Assembly: GCA_902590915.1 (NCBI GenBank)
Contig: CACIYQ010000001.1
Location: forward strand, 248,001 to 312,000
DNA length: 64,000 bases
Direction: 5' to 3'
From: an uncultured Pelagibacteraceae bacterium
GTDB taxonomy: Bacteria; Pseudomonadota; Alphaproteobacteria; Pelagibacterales; Pelagibacteraceae
Shown here: in pieces, positions 26,932 to 36,904 of the stretch
How positions within the stretch are numbered: the stretch's first letter is position 1
Layout: every line of letters starts with the position of its first letter
The notes under the pieces: generated by a model
Told to the model about the DNA's origin: nothing
What the model saw: the letters and a program-made list of their open reading frames with translations, nothing else
Databases searched by the model: none
Made by a program: the position numbers and the translations under genes

Positions 26932-28037
26932 AAAACTTTTCTATTGCAAAATCAAGAAGACTTAGAAGTACACCTTATACTGATAGAATAGAAGCTCATG
27001 GTGTGAGTAGCTACACAGTCTATAATCATATGTTGCTTCCAGCATCCTTTAAATCATTAGAGAGCGATTATCATCACTTGAAAAAATTCGTACAAGTTTG
27101 GGACGTTGCAGCAGAAAGGCAAGTTGAGATTTCTGGAAAAGACTCATCAAAATTAGTTCAACTAATGACTTGTAGAGATCTATCTAAATCAAAAGTCGGA
27201 AAATGTTATTATGCTCCGTTAATTGATAATGAGGGACTTTTAGTCAATGACCCAATAATTAATAAACTTGCAGAGGATAAATGGTGGCTATCTATAGCTG
27301 ATGCAGATGTAATATTTTTTGCAAAAGGTCTTGCAGCTGGAAATAAATTTGAAGTTGAAATAAATGAACCAAATGTAAACATCTTGGCTGTTCAAGGGCC
27401 TATGGCAGATGACTTAATGTCAAAATTATTTGGTGAAGAGATTAGAAAATTAAAATTTTTTAACTTTGATTATTTTGAACTGAAGGGTCATAAATATTTT
27501 ATTGCAAGATCTGGATGGTCAAAACAAGGTGGATTTGAAATTTATGTTGATAATGACATCGCGGGTCAGAATTTATACGATTATTTATTTGAGTCTGGAA
27601 AAGAATTTAATGTAAAGCCAGGTTGTCCAAACCTAATTGAGAGAATAGAAGGCAATCTATTGTCTTATGGAAATGATTTTGACAACAGGGATAATCCATT
27701 TGAAGCAAATTTTGATAAATTTATTCATTTAGACAGTGATGTTGATTTTCTAGGTAAAGAAAAACTCAAAAAGATAAAAGACCAAGGAATAACTAGAAAA
27801 CTTATGGGTGTAAAAATTGAACACAAAAAAATTGATATGTATTGTGAAAAAACTTTATTTGATGATAATAAAGAAATAGTTGGATATGTTAGATCAGCCA
27901 CATATTCCCCTACATTTAATAAAGTCGTTGGAATTGCAATGATTAATAAACCTTACTGGAATACAAAAAATCAGTTTAATATAGAAATAAATGAAAAAAT
28001 ATATGTGGGTACTGTTTGTGATTTACCCCTCGTTTAG
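26928..28037 (+). CDS. dmdA: DMSP demethylase DmdA
   Basis: DmdA transfers a methyl group from dimethylsulfoniopropionate to tetrahydrofolate, giving methylmercaptopropionate (MMPA). The 369-residue product belongs to the GcvT/aminomethyltransferase family and matches, from memory, the SAR11 DmdA sequence very closely: start [71 protein letters not shown] and [10 protein letters not shown]. The length is exactly that of the Pelagibacter enzyme as I recall it. These DmdA-specific stretches distinguish it from glycine-cleavage T protein. It is preceded by dmdC, dmdB and a hydrolase and followed by asd after 21 nt. Confidence 0.95.
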   Translation: MKNFSIAKSRRLRSTPYTDRIEAHGVSSYTVYNHMLLPASFKSLESDYHHLKKFVQVWDVAAERQVEISGKDSSKLVQLMTCRDLSKSKVGKCYYAPLIDNEGLLVNDPIINKLAEDKWWLSIADADVIFFAKGLAAGNKFEVEINEPNVNILAVQGPMADDLMSKLFGEEIRKLKFFNFDYFELKGHKYFIARSGWSKQGGFEIYVDNDIAGQNLYDYLFESGKEFNVKPGCPNLIERIEGNLLSYGNDFDNRDNPFEANFDKFIHLDSDVDFLGKEKLKKIKDQGITRKLMGVKIEHKKIDMYCEKTLFDDNKEIVGYVRSATYSPTFNKVVGIAMINKPYWNTKNQFNIEINEKIYVGTVCDLPLV

Positions 28038-28058
28038 AATTAAAAGTCATTTAGTGTT

Positions 28059-29069
28059 ATGAACATTGCAATAGTTGGCGCAACAGGAAATGTTGGAAGA
28101 AAAATAATTGAAATTTTAGAGAAAAAACAAATTAATATAGAGAATCTATTCTTACTTGCTTCAAAAAATAGTGAAGGAAAAAAAATTAACTATAATGGAA
28201 AAGAATATGTAGTAAAAGATCTTAAAAAATTTGATTTTTCTAATGTTAAAATTGCATTTTTTGCAGCTGGGAGTGGTGTTGCTGAAAAATGGGCTCATGT
28301 CGCTGCTGAAAAAACTATTGTAATTGATAATTCGAAATACTTCAGAAAAGATCCTGATATTCCATTAATTGTTCCAGAAGTTAATTCAAAAAAATTATCT
28401 GATGTAAAAAACAAAAATATTATTGCTAACGCTAATTGTTCAGTAATTCCAGTTGTGGTGGCCTTAAAGCCATTACACGACTTGTATGATATCAATCGAA
28501 TAGTTGCATCCACATACCAGTCAGTATCAGGGGCAGGTAAGTCAGCTATGGATGAACTATTGTCTCAAACTGAGAATTATTTTCAAAATAAAAAAATATT
28601 ATCGAAAAATTTTACTAAGCAAATAGCATTTAATGCAATCCCTCATATTGATAGTTTTTTAGAAAATGGTTACACAAAAGAGGAACAAAAAACTACTGAT
28701 GAAATCAAGAAAATTTTAGATAAAAAAATTAAAGTGACTTCAACTTGTGTAAGGATACCCGTTCTTGTTTCTCATTGTATTAGTGCAAATGTAGAGTTTA
28801 ATAAAAAATGTGATTTAGATGAAATTAGAACAGTTTTGTCTACTTCTCCCGGGTGCAAGGTTGTTGATGAACATCAAGACGGAGGCTATATAACTCCTAT
28901 TGAGGCAGAGGATAAATTTGAAACTTTTATCTCTAGAATAAGACTGGATGAGTCTAGGGAAAATACAATAAATTTATGGATCGTATCTGATAATTTAGTT
29001 AAAGGGGCGGCATTGAACGCAGTGCAAATTGCCGAAAGTTTGATTAAAAATGATTTTTATGGAAGATAA
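28059..29069 (+). CDS. asd: Aspartate-semialdehyde dehydrogenase
   Basis: Asd reduces aspartyl phosphate to the semialdehyde that feeds lysine/DAP, threonine and homoserine (methionine) synthesis. The 336-residue product has the NADP-binding start NIAIVGATGNVGRK, the catalytic Cys in ANANCSVIP (near 129), the SVSGAGK-type segment in TYQSVSGAGKSAMDELL and the active-site His in RIPVLVSHC. The homoserine product links it to metX elsewhere in the window. Its 3' end overlaps sdhC by about 11 nt. Confidence 0.95.
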   Translation: MNIAIVGATGNVGRKIIEILEKKQINIENLFLLASKNSEGKKINYNGKEYVVKDLKKFDFSNVKIAFFAAGSGVAEKWAHVAAEKTIVIDNSKYFRKDPDIPLIVPEVNSKKLSDVKNKNIIANANCSVIPVVVALKPLHDLYDINRIVASTYQSVSGAGKSAMDELLSQTENYFQNKKILSKNFTKQIAFNAIPHIDSFLENGYTKEEQKTTDEIKKILDKKIKVTSTCVRIPVLVSHCISANVEFNKKCDLDEIRTVLSTSPGCKVVDEHQDGGYITPIEAEDKFETFISRIRLDESRENTINLWIVSDNLVKGAALNAVQIAESLIKNDFYGR

Positions 29070-29442
29070 AAAACCATTATCACCTCATATACAAATTTAT
29101 AGATGGCACATTTCGTCATTAGTTTCAATTTCACACCGTATAACTGGAATTATAAACATTATAGGAATTACTTTAATTTGTTTTTTGTCCTGCTGGCTGA
29201 TTTTAGGTGAAACAAATTATACTTTAATCAATTTTTTTTTTAATTCTTTTTTTGGTAAATTTATCGTTTTAGGTCTTGTTTGGTCATTTAGCTTTCAAAT
29301 TTTGAGTGAGATAAGACACTTGATAATGGACATGGGCTATGGTTTTGAATTACAAACAACGCGTTTGACAGGATTGATTGTTATATTTGGTTCGTTCTTA
29401 TTTACTGTTGCTATTTATTTAATTGGTAGAAATTTTTTTTAA
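29059..29442 (+). CDS. sdhC: Succinate dehydrogenase cytochrome b556 subunit
   Basis: SdhC is the larger heme b membrane anchor of complex II. I take the ATG at 29059 (127 residues, start MEDKKPLSPHIQIYRW); another ATG at 29050 is in frame. Three hydrophobic spans, the quinone-site motif SISHRITGI near residue 25 and the heme-ligand His in EIRHLIMDMG fit the family. It overlaps asd and is followed after one base by sdhD. The order sdhCDAB is the classic one. Confidence 0.93.
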   Translation: MEDKKPLSPHIQIYRWHISSLVSISHRITGIINIIGITLICFLSCWLILGETNYTLINFFFNSFFGKFIVLGLVWSFSFQILSEIRHLIMDMGYGFELQTTRLTGLIVIFGSFLFTVAIYLIGRNFF

Positions 29443-29443
29443 T

Positions 29444-29770
29444 ATGAATTTAGCCACAAAAAAATGGGTTTTTACTAAAGTTTCATCAATAATTTTATTA
29501 CCACTCATGATTTGGTTTATATTAAGTTTTGTATCTATTTATGATCAAGGCTATTCTGAAATTTTCAATTTTTTTACCAACCCAATAAACAAATTTCTCT
29601 TTAGTTTATTTGTTATTTTTGCATTTTTCTTCTCATCACTAACTATTAGTGAGGTTTTTGAGGATTATATTAGTAATGAAAAAATCAAAAATGTCGCAAA
29701 CAGACTGTTGTATATTTCTGCTATAGGTATTTCACTTTTAACAATAATTATTATATTTAATCTAAAATAA
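29444..29770 (+). CDS. sdhD: Succinate dehydrogenase membrane anchor subunit
   Basis: SdhD is the second membrane anchor of complex II. The ATG at 29444, one base after the sdhC stop, is the likely start (108 residues); an in-frame TTG at 29423 would overlap sdhC. Three hydrophobic segments and the segment [15 protein letters not shown], equivalent to the Asp-Tyr quinone-site region of SdhD proteins, support the call. Sequence similarity of SdhD across bacteria is low, so position in the operon weighs heavily. A TAATG overlap couples it to sdhA. Confidence 0.9.
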   Translation: MNLATKKWVFTKVSSIILLPLMIWFILSFVSIYDQGYSEIFNFFTNPINKFLFSLFVIFAFFFSSLTISEVFEDYISNEKIKNVANRLLYISAIGISLLTIIIIFNLK

Positions 29771-31545
29771 TGAGTTCATACAATATTATAGATCACGAAT
29801 ATGACGTAGTAGTCTTGGGTGCTGGTGGATCAGGCCTAAGAGCTGCCGTAGGCTTGAGTGAAGCAGGATTAAAAACTGCTTGTATCTCTAAAGTATTTCC
29901 GACTAGAAGCCATACTTCTGCAGCGCAGGGAGGAATTTCAGCTGCACTTGGAAACATGGGTGAAGATGACTGGAGATGGCACATGTATGATACTGTAAAA
30001 GGGGCTGATTGGTTAGGAGATCAAGACAGTATTGAGTATCTTTGTAAAGAGGCACCAAAAGCAGTTTTAGAATTAGAAAAATATGGAGTTCCATTTAGTC
30101 GAACAGATGAGGGGAAAATTTATCAAAGACCATTCGGAGGTATGACAAAAAATTATGGAAATGGAATAGTCCAAAGAACTTGCGCAGCAGCGGATAGAAC
30201 TGGACATGCAATATTACACACTCTTTATGGACAAGCTTTAAAACATAACACAGAATTTTTTATAGAATATTTTGCATTAGATTTATTAATGAAAGACGGG
30301 GAGTGTAAAGGATTAATAGCCTGGAATTTAAACGACGGAACAATTCATCGATTTAGAGCTCATACAGTCATTATAGCAACAGGTGGTTATGGAAAAGTTT
30401 ATTATTCAGCAACTTCTGCGCATACTTGTACGGGAGATGGAAATGCAATGGTATTGAGAGCAGGATTACCGTTACAAGATATGGAGTTTGTTCAATTTCA
30501 CCCAACAGGTATTTATGGACACGGAACCTTAATTTCTGAAGGTGTCAGAGGAGAGGGAGGATATCTAGTAAACTCTAAAGGCGAAAGATTTATGGAAAGA
30601 TACGCCCCAAATGCTAAAGATTTAGCATCAAGAGATGTTGTGAGCAGATCAATGTCTATAGAAATTAATGAAGGAAGAGGTGTAGGGAAAGATCAGGACC
30701 ATGTTCACTTACATTTAAGTCACTTAGACAAAAGTGTAATCGAAAATCGACTTCCTGGTATTACTGAAGCAGCAAGGTTATTTGCAAATGTTGATGTAAC
30801 TAAGGAACCAATCCCAGTTGTTCCTACTGTGCATTATAATATGGGGGGAATTCCAACCAATTATAAAGCGGAAGTTTTAACCGTAAATGGATCAGAAAAA
30901 ACAGTGCCTGGATTGATGGCAATTGGAGAAGCAGCATGCGTGTCGGTTCATGGAGCTAATAGACTTGGGTCAAACTCTTTAATTGATTTAGTTGTTTTTG
31001 GAAGAGCGGCTGCAAAAAGAGCAGCTGAGCTAGTTAAACCAGGAGCGCCTCACGAAGAAATTTCTGAGACAGAAACACAGAAATGTCTAGACAGATTTGA
31101 TAAATTAAGAAATGCGCAGGGTGATAACAGTACTGCAGAATTAAGACTGGCAATGCAAAAAACAATGCAATCAAAATGTGCAGTCTTTAGAACAGAAAAA
31201 AATTTAGAAGAGGGTGTTAACGAAATTAGAAAAACCTATGATGGTATAGACTCAATTTCAGTTAAAGACAGATCTTTAGTTTTTAACACAGATTTAGTAG
31301 AAACTTTAGAATTTGATAATTTAATCAGACAGGCAGTAACTACGGTAGACTCTGCATATCATAGAAAAGAAAGTAGAGGAGCGCATGCAAGAGAGGATTA
31401 CCCTAACAGAGATGATAAAAAATTTATGCAGCATACTCTTGCTTGGTGTGATGGAAAAAATACTAAAATAACATACAGACCAGTTCATAATTCAACATTG
31501 ACTAATGAAGTTCAATATTTTCCCCCTCAAGAAAGAGTTTATTAA
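29770..31545 (+). CDS. sdhA: Succinate dehydrogenase flavoprotein subunit
   Basis: SdhA oxidises succinate to fumarate on covalently bound FAD. The 591-residue product has the dinucleotide fold [15 protein letters not shown], the His that carries the FAD in [11 protein letters not shown] (near 45), [31 protein letters not shown] with the catalytic region around VPTVHYN, and [19 protein letters not shown]. Length fits bacterial SdhA (about 590-600). One-base TAATG overlaps couple it to sdhD and sdhB. Confidence 0.98.
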   Translation: MSSYNIIDHEYDVVVLGAGGSGLRAAVGLSEAGLKTACISKVFPTRSHTSAAQGGISAALGNMGEDDWRWHMYDTVKGADWLGDQDSIEYLCKEAPKAVLELEKYGVPFSRTDEGKIYQRPFGGMTKNYGNGIVQRTCAAADRTGHAILHTLYGQALKHNTEFFIEYFALDLLMKDGECKGLIAWNLNDGTIHRFRAHTVIIATGGYGKVYYSATSAHTCTGDGNAMVLRAGLPLQDMEFVQFHPTGIYGHGTLISEGVRGEGGYLVNSKGERFMERYAPNAKDLASRDVVSRSMSIEINEGRGVGKDQDHVHLHLSHLDKSVIENRLPGITEAARLFANVDVTKEPIPVVPTVHYNMGGIPTNYKAEVLTVNGSEKTVPGLMAIGEAACVSVHGANRLGSNSLIDLVVFGRAAAKRAAELVKPGAPHEEISETETQKCLDRFDKLRNAQGDNSTAELRLAMQKTMQSKCAVFRTEKNLEEGVNEIRKTYDGIDSISVKDRSLVFNTDLVETLEFDNLIRQAVTTVDSAYHRKESRGAHAREDYPNRDDKKFMQHTLAWCDGKNTKITYRPVHNSTLTNEVQYFPPQERVY

Positions 31546-32324
31546 TGGCCCAAATAAGTTTGCCTAAAAACTCTGAGGTAAATAAAGGGAAATATTTCAA
31601 AGATAAGACTGGATCAAAAAATATTCGTAAAATTAATGTTTATAGGTGGGATCCTTCTACAGAAGAAAATCCAAGAATTGATACTTATGAAGTTGATATG
31701 GATAATTGTCCTTCAAAAGTTTTAGATATTTTAAACAAAATTAAAAACGAAATAGACCCAACATTGGCATATAGAAGGTCATGTGCTCATGGTGTTTGTG
31801 GTTCATGTGCAATGAACATGGGAGGTAAAAATGGTCTTGCATGCACAAAACCTCATTCTGAAATAGATGGGGACATTGATATTTATCCTTTGCCTCATCT
31901 AAAAGTGAAGAGAGATTTAATTGGTGACTTAGATGGTCTTTATAAACAGTACGAGTCTATTGAGCCTTGGTTAAAAAATAATTCAACTAAAGAAACAACA
32001 GAAATTTTTCAATCAAAAGAGGATAGGGCAAAATTAGATGGTGCGTATGAATGCATTATGTGTGCATGTTGCTCGACTTCCTGTCCTAGTTATTGGTGGA
32101 ATGGAGATAAATATTTAGGTCCAGCTGTTCTTTTACAGGCTTATAGATGGATTGTTGATAGTAGAGATGATGAAAGAAAAGCTAGATTAAAAAAAGTTGC
32201 GGATGAACTAAAACTTTATAGATGTCATACTATTCTAAATTGTACCAGCGCATGTCCTAAGGGGCTAAATCCAGCTAAAGCAATTGCTGAAATCAAGAAA
32301 ATGTTAGCCACAGCTAATGTTTAA
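31545..32324 (+). CDS. sdhB: Succinate dehydrogenase iron-sulfur subunit
   Basis: SdhB passes electrons from FAD to quinone via three clusters. The 259-residue product shows the [2Fe-2S] site [15 protein letters not shown] plus the fourth Cys in GLAC, the [4Fe-4S] motif [12 protein letters not shown] (near 173-184) and the [3Fe-4S] region CHTILNC with [14 protein letters not shown]. It closes the sdhCDAB operon; mmsA starts 39 nt later. Confidence 0.98.
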   Translation: MAQISLPKNSEVNKGKYFKDKTGSKNIRKINVYRWDPSTEENPRIDTYEVDMDNCPSKVLDILNKIKNEIDPTLAYRRSCAHGVCGSCAMNMGGKNGLACTKPHSEIDGDIDIYPLPHLKVKRDLIGDLDGLYKQYESIEPWLKNNSTKETTEIFQSKEDRAKLDGAYECIMCACCSTSCPSYWWNGDKYLGPAVLLQAYRWIVDSRDDERKARLKKVADELKLYRCHTILNCTSACPKGLNPAKAIAEIKKMLATANV

Positions 32325-32363
32325 ATAGACTAATAAGTATTTTTGTTTTAAAAGATCCTACTC

Positions 32364-33857
32364 ATGAAGTTAATTGAACACTTTGTTGGCGGAAAGTTAT
32401 TTTCAGGTTCTTCTGACAGAAAAGGTAAAGTTTTTAATCCAGCAACAGGGGAACAAGAGTCTGAGGTTAACTTAGCCTCGAAATCAGACTTGAACCAAGC
32501 AGTGGAAATTGCCAAAAAGGCTTTTGAAACATGGTCTTTAAAACCTCCACTTCAAAGAGCAAGAGTAATGTTTAAGTTCAAAGAATTAATTGAAAAAAAT
32601 TCTGATGAATTAACAAAATTAATTGTTTCAGAACATGGAAAAGTTTTTGAAGATGCTAGAGGCTCATTAACAAGAGGTCTTGAAGTTGTTGAATTTGCTT
32701 GTGGAATCCCTCATTTATTAAAAGGTGAATTTTCTGAAAATGTTGGAACGAATGTGGATAGCTGGTCGATAAGACAACCTTTAGGAGTAGTTGCAGGAAT
32801 TACTCCATTTAATTTTCCTGCAATGGTTCCTATGTGGATGTTCCCTATAGCAATAGCGTGTGGAAATACATTTATATTAAAGCCATCTGAAAAAGATCCT
32901 TCATGTTCTATAATGTTAGCTCAGTTACTTTCAGAAGCAGGTCTTCCTGAAGGTGTTTTTAATGTAGTGAATGGTGACAAAGAGTCTGTTGATGCAATAC
33001 TAGAGAACTCAGATATCAAAGCAGTAAGCTTTGTAGGCTCAACTCCTATTGCAAAATATATTTATGAAAATTCAGCTAAAAATGAAAAAAGAGTTCAAGC
33101 ATTAGGTGGAGCAAAGAATCATCTAGTTGTAATGCCAGATTGTGACTTAGATGGCGCAGTCAATGGTTTGATGGGTGCAGCTTATGGTTCTGCGGGAGAA
33201 AGATGTATGGCCCAATCGGTTGCAGTTGCAGTTGGTGATATTGGTGATGAACTTGTTTCAAGATTATCTAAAAAAGCTGAAGTGCTTAAAGTTGGTCCAG
33301 GGATGGATAAAACTTCTGAGATGGGTCCTTTGGTTACAAAAGAACACCTAGAAAGAGTTAGGGGATATGTTGATTTAGGTGTCGAAGAGGGTGCAAAGTT
33401 AGTTGTTGATGGAAGAGATCTCAAACTTCAAGGCTATGAAAATGGATTTTACATAGGAGGATGTTTGTTTGATCATGTCAATAAAGATATGAGAATATAC
33501 AAAGAGGAAATATTTGGTCCAGTTTTGTCAGTTGTTAGAGTAAAAACTTTTGAAGACGCTGCAAAATTAATTAACGATCATGAATATGGAAATGGTGTAA
33601 GTATTTATACTAGAGATGGAGACGCTGGAAGAACATTTGCCAGCAAAATACAGGTAGGCATGGTAGGTATTAATGTTCCTATACCAGTGCCAATGGCCTT
33701 TCACAGTTTTGGAGGCTGGAAAAGATCTTTATTTGGAGATAGCGCAATGCATGGCATGGAGGGAATTAAATTTTATACAAAACTTAAAACAATAACTTCA
33801 AGATGGCCTTCTGGTATCCGTTCTAATGCGGAATTTGTAATGCCTACAATGAAATAA
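32364..33857 (+). CDS. mmsA: Methylmalonate-semialdehyde dehydrogenase (CoA-acylating)
   Basis: MmsA converts methylmalonate or malonate semialdehyde to propionyl-CoA or acetyl-CoA with NAD+ and CoA. The 497-residue ALDH-family protein has [19 protein letters not shown], the nucleotide region [11 protein letters not shown], the catalytic Cys in [12 protein letters not shown] (near 280), [16 protein letters not shown] and the MmsA-typical end region [21 protein letters not shown]. These last stretches separate it from general aldehyde dehydrogenases. Placement in front of mdh and the succinyl-CoA genes suits a role feeding valine, myo-inositol or DMSP-derived C3 units into central metabolism (inference). 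Confidence 0.92.
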   Translation: MKLIEHFVGGKLFSGSSDRKGKVFNPATGEQESEVNLASKSDLNQAVEIAKKAFETWSLKPPLQRARVMFKFKELIEKNSDELTKLIVSEHGKVFEDARGSLTRGLEVVEFACGIPHLLKGEFSENVGTNVDSWSIRQPLGVVAGITPFNFPAMVPMWMFPIAIACGNTFILKPSEKDPSCSIMLAQLLSEAGLPEGVFNVVNGDKESVDAILENSDIKAVSFVGSTPIAKYIYENSAKNEKRVQALGGAKNHLVVMPDCDLDGAVNGLMGAAYGSAGERCMAQSVAVAVGDIGDELVSRLSKKAEVLKVGPGMDKTSEMGPLVTKEHLERVRGYVDLGVEEGAKLVVDGRDLKLQGYENGFYIGGCLFDHVNKDMRIYKEEIFGPVLSVVRVKTFEDAAKLINDHEYGNGVSIYTRDGDAGRTFASKIQVGMVGINVPIPVPMAFHSFGGWKRSLFGDSAMHGMEGIKFYTKLKTITSRWPSGIRSNAEFVMPTMK

Positions 33858-33867
33858 AAGGAAAATA

Positions 33868-34830
33868 ATGACAAAAATATCTTTAATTGGCGCAGGCCAA
33901 ATTGGTGGAACCCTTGCTCACTTAATTGGCACAAAAGAATTAGTAAATGAAGTAGTATTATTTGATGTAGCAAGTGGAATTGCAAAAGGCAAAGCATTAG
34001 ATATTGCTCAATCGTCATCTGTAGACGGTTTTAATGTAAAATTTTCAGGCACCGATGATTACAAAGATATTAAAGATTCAGATGTAATAATTATTACTGC
34101 GGGTGTTCCTCGAAAACCAGGAATGAGCAGAGATGACTTACTTGGAATAAATTTAAAAATTATTAAACAAGTAGCTGACGGTGTAAAACAAAATGCACCA
34201 AATGCTTTTGTGATATGTATTACCAACCCATTAGACGTTATGGTTATGGCATTTCAAAAATTTTCTGGTTTTCCTGCAAATAAAGTTGTGGGCATGGCAG
34301 GAATATTAGATACTTCTCGATTTAAACTATTTTTATCCCTGGAATTAAACGTTCCAGTTAAAGAGATTGATGCAATGGTGATGGGTGGTCATGGAGATAC
34401 AATGGTTCCTATGCCAAGGTTTACAAAAGTCTCAGGAACACCTCTGCTTGATTTAGTCAAAGAGGGAAAAATTTCTAAGGAAAGACTCGAGGAAATAAAC
34501 CAACGCACAAGAGATGGTGGAGCCGAGATAGTTAAGTATTTAGAAAAAGGTTCTGCGTTTTATGCTCCTGCAGCATCAGGCGTTCAAATGGCTGAGGCAT
34601 ATTTAAACGATCAAAAAAAATTATTGCCATGTGCAGTCCAATTAAATGGAGAGTACTCAGTCAATAATGTATATGCTGGTGTGCCTGTAATAATAGGAAA
34701 AGGTGGTGTTGAAAAGATTGAAGAAGTCAGTTTAGATGAAAATGAGAAAAAAGAGTTTATGCACTCAATAGACGCAGTTAAAGCTCTTTGGGAAGCAGCA
34801 TCAAAAATAGATCCCGATCTCTCAAAATAA
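33868..34830 (+). CDS. mdh: Malate dehydrogenase (LDH-like type)
   Basis: MDH oxidises malate to oxaloacetate with NAD+. The 320-residue product has the Rossmann start [16 protein letters not shown], the substrate loop [15 protein letters not shown] with the two Arg residues expected for malate, ITNPLDVMV and the catalytic His in [10 protein letters not shown] (near 176). The loop and length place it with the LDH-like MDH of alphaproteobacteria. A ribosome site (AAAGGAAA) precedes the ATG. sucC begins 2 nt after its stop, giving the alphaproteobacterial mdh-sucCD-sucAB order. Confidence 0.97.
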   Translation: MTKISLIGAGQIGGTLAHLIGTKELVNEVVLFDVASGIAKGKALDIAQSSSVDGFNVKFSGTDDYKDIKDSDVIIITAGVPRKPGMSRDDLLGINLKIIKQVADGVKQNAPNAFVICITNPLDVMVMAFQKFSGFPANKVVGMAGILDTSRFKLFLSLELNVPVKEIDAMVMGGHGDTMVPMPRFTKVSGTPLLDLVKEGKISKERLEEINQRTRDGGAEIVKYLEKGSAFYAPAASGVQMAEAYLNDQKKLLPCAVQLNGEYSVNNVYAGVPVIIGKGGVEKIEEVSLDENEKKEFMHSIDAVKALWEAASKIDPDLSK

Positions 34831-34832
34831 AA

Positions 34833-35993
34833 ATGAATATTCACGAGCATCAAGCTAAACAAATATTAAAAAAATATGGTGCAGTAGTCCCAGAAGGAGT
34901 ATTTGCACTAAATGTTGATGATTTACTTGATAAGGTAAAGTCACTCAAAACTGAAAAATATGTCCTAAAAGCACAAATACATGCTGGTGGAAGAGGAAAA
35001 GCTGGAGGTGTAAAAATTTTAAATACAATTGAGGAGCTGGAATTAGCAGCTAAAGAGTTGTTTGGAAAAATACTTATAACTCATCAAACTGGCCCAGAGG
35101 GAAGAGAAGTTAAAAGATTGTACGTTGAAGAGTCCTCAAATATAGAAAAAGAATTTTACTTATCATGCCTTGTAGATAGAGCTAGTTCAAAAATTGCTTT
35201 TATATCAAGTGATCAAGGAGGTATGGATATTGAAGAGGTAGCGAGCAAAACGCCAGAAAAAATTATAACCACAAAAGTTGCTATTAATGATGAAATTTCA
35301 AACAATGATTGTGAAAAAATTATAAAAGTTTTTAATTTAAATAATGATGCAAAAAACCAAGCAATAACTTTAATTAAATCAATTTATAAAATGTTTATTA
35401 GCACAGATGCAAATATGGTTGAGGTTAATCCTTTGATTTTAACCAAAGAAGAAAAAATAGTTTGTTTAGATGCAAAAGTAAATTTTGACTCTAATGCCTT
35501 GTTTAGACATCCTGAAATTGTTGAGCTTCGAGATCTTAACGAGGAAGACTCAACTGAAATTGAAGCAAGCAAACATGATCTTGCTTATATAAAATTAGAT
35601 GGAAGCATTGGTTGCATGGTTAATGGAGCAGGCTTAGCAATGGCCACAATGGATATAATAAAATTGTATGGAAAAGAACCAGCAAATTTTTTAGATGTAG
35701 GAGGTGGAGCATCAAAAGAAAAAGTTTCTGCAGCTTTAAAAATTATTCTTTCGGATAAGAATGTAAAAGGAATTTTGATTAATATTTTTGGGGGAATTAT
35801 GAGGTGTGATGTGCTTGCACAAGGAGTGGTAGATGCAGCTAAGGAGATAAACATTAGCGTTCCCTTAGTGGTTAGACTTGCAGGTACAAACTTTAAACAA
35901 GGTAAAGAAATACTCGATAATTCTGGTTTAAAGTTAATATCAGCAGAAAATTTAGATGATGCAGCTAAAAAAATTGTTGAGGCTATAAAATAA
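34833..35993 (+). CDS. sucC: Succinyl-CoA synthetase beta subunit
   Basis: SucC is the ATP-grasp subunit that binds nucleotide and succinate. The proper start is the ATG at 34833 (386 residues, beginning MNIHEHQAKQILKKYG, the canonical SucC N terminus); a longer in-frame opening at 34788 would intrude into mdh. KAQIHAGGRGKAGGVK, VEVNPLILT and the C-terminal NIFGGIMRCDVLAQGVV support the call. It is immediately followed by sucD with no spacer. Confidence 0.97.
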   Translation: MNIHEHQAKQILKKYGAVVPEGVFALNVDDLLDKVKSLKTEKYVLKAQIHAGGRGKAGGVKILNTIEELELAAKELFGKILITHQTGPEGREVKRLYVEESSNIEKEFYLSCLVDRASSKIAFISSDQGGMDIEEVASKTPEKIITTKVAINDEISNNDCEKIIKVFNLNNDAKNQAITLIKSIYKMFISTDANMVEVNPLILTKEEKIVCLDAKVNFDSNALFRHPEIVELRDLNEEDSTEIEASKHDLAYIKLDGSIGCMVNGAGLAMATMDIIKLYGKEPANFLDVGGGASKEKVSAALKIILSDKNVKGILINIFGGIMRCDVLAQGVVDAAKEINISVPLVVRLAGTNFKQGKEILDNSGLKLISAENLDDAAKKIVEAIK

Positions 35994-36869
35994 ATGTCAG
36001 TGCTAGTAAATAAAAATACAAAAGTAATTTGTCAGGGTTTTACAGGATCTCATGGTACTTTTCACTCTGAGCAAGCAATACTGTATGGAACAAATCTTGT
36101 AGGTGGGGTAACTCCTAAAAAAGGAGGCCAAAAACATTTAGAGAGGCCAGTTTTCAACACAGTATTAGAGGCAAAAAAAGAAGTAGGTGCTGATGCTACT
36201 ATGATCTATGTTCCTGCAAAGTTTGCAGCAGCCGCAATCATTGAGGCCATTGATGCATCAATAGATCTAATAGTTTGTATTACAGAAGGTATTCCAGTCC
36301 AGGACATGCTTAAAGTAAGACAAAGTCTAGCAGACTCAAAAAGTCGACTTATAGGACCGAATTGCCCTGGAATAATTACACCTGATGAATGTAAAATTGG
36401 AATAATGCCAGGAAATATTCATAAAAGAGGTTCAGTTGGAATTGTTTCTAGATCAGGAACACTAACTTACGAGGCAGTTGCTCAAACTACAGAAAATGGC
36501 TTAGGTCAATCAACTTGTATTGGTATTGGAGGAGATCCAATTAATGGTACAAATTTCATAGATTGTTTGGATTTATTTTTAAATGATGATGAGACAGAGT
36601 CGATTTTAATGATTGGAGAAATAGGTGGCACAGCAGAAGAGGAAGCTGCAGAATTTGTCAAAAATCATAAAATTAAGAAACCAATAGTTGGATTTATTGC
36701 TGGAATTACTGCTCCACCTGGTCGAAGAATGGGTCACGCTGGTGCCATTATATCTGGTGGCAAAGGTGGCGCAAAAGATAAAATAAAAAAAATGGAAGAA
36801 TGTGGGATTACGGTTGCAGAAACACCATCAATTATTGGAAAAACATTGTTTAACAAACTGTCTAATTGA
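35994..36869 (+). CDS. sucD: Succinyl-CoA synthetase alpha subunit
   Basis: SucD binds CoA and carries the phospho-His intermediate. The 291-residue product has the CoA-binding region [50 protein letters not shown] and the phosphorylated His in [10 protein letters not shown] (near 248). It starts at the base after the sucC stop. sucA follows after 35 nt. Confidence 0.98.
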   Translation: MSVLVNKNTKVICQGFTGSHGTFHSEQAILYGTNLVGGVTPKKGGQKHLERPVFNTVLEAKKEVGADATMIYVPAKFAAAAIIEAIDASIDLIVCITEGIPVQDMLKVRQSLADSKSRLIGPNCPGIITPDECKIGIMPGNIHKRGSVGIVSRSGTLTYEAVAQTTENGLGQSTCIGIGGDPINGTNFIDCLDLFLNDDETESILMIGEIGGTAEEEAAEFVKNHKIKKPIVGFIAGITAPPGRRMGHAGAIISGGKGGAKDKIKKMEECGITVAETPSIIGKTLFNKLSN

Positions 36870-36904
36870 AAAATACTATTAGAAGGATATATTAAGCAAT
36901 AAAG

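Noticed and set aside
34788..34832. Longer N terminus for sucC inside mdh
   Set aside because: The extra 15 residues (starting [11 protein letters not shown]) are the out-of-frame end of mdh; SucC proteins begin at MNIHEHQ.
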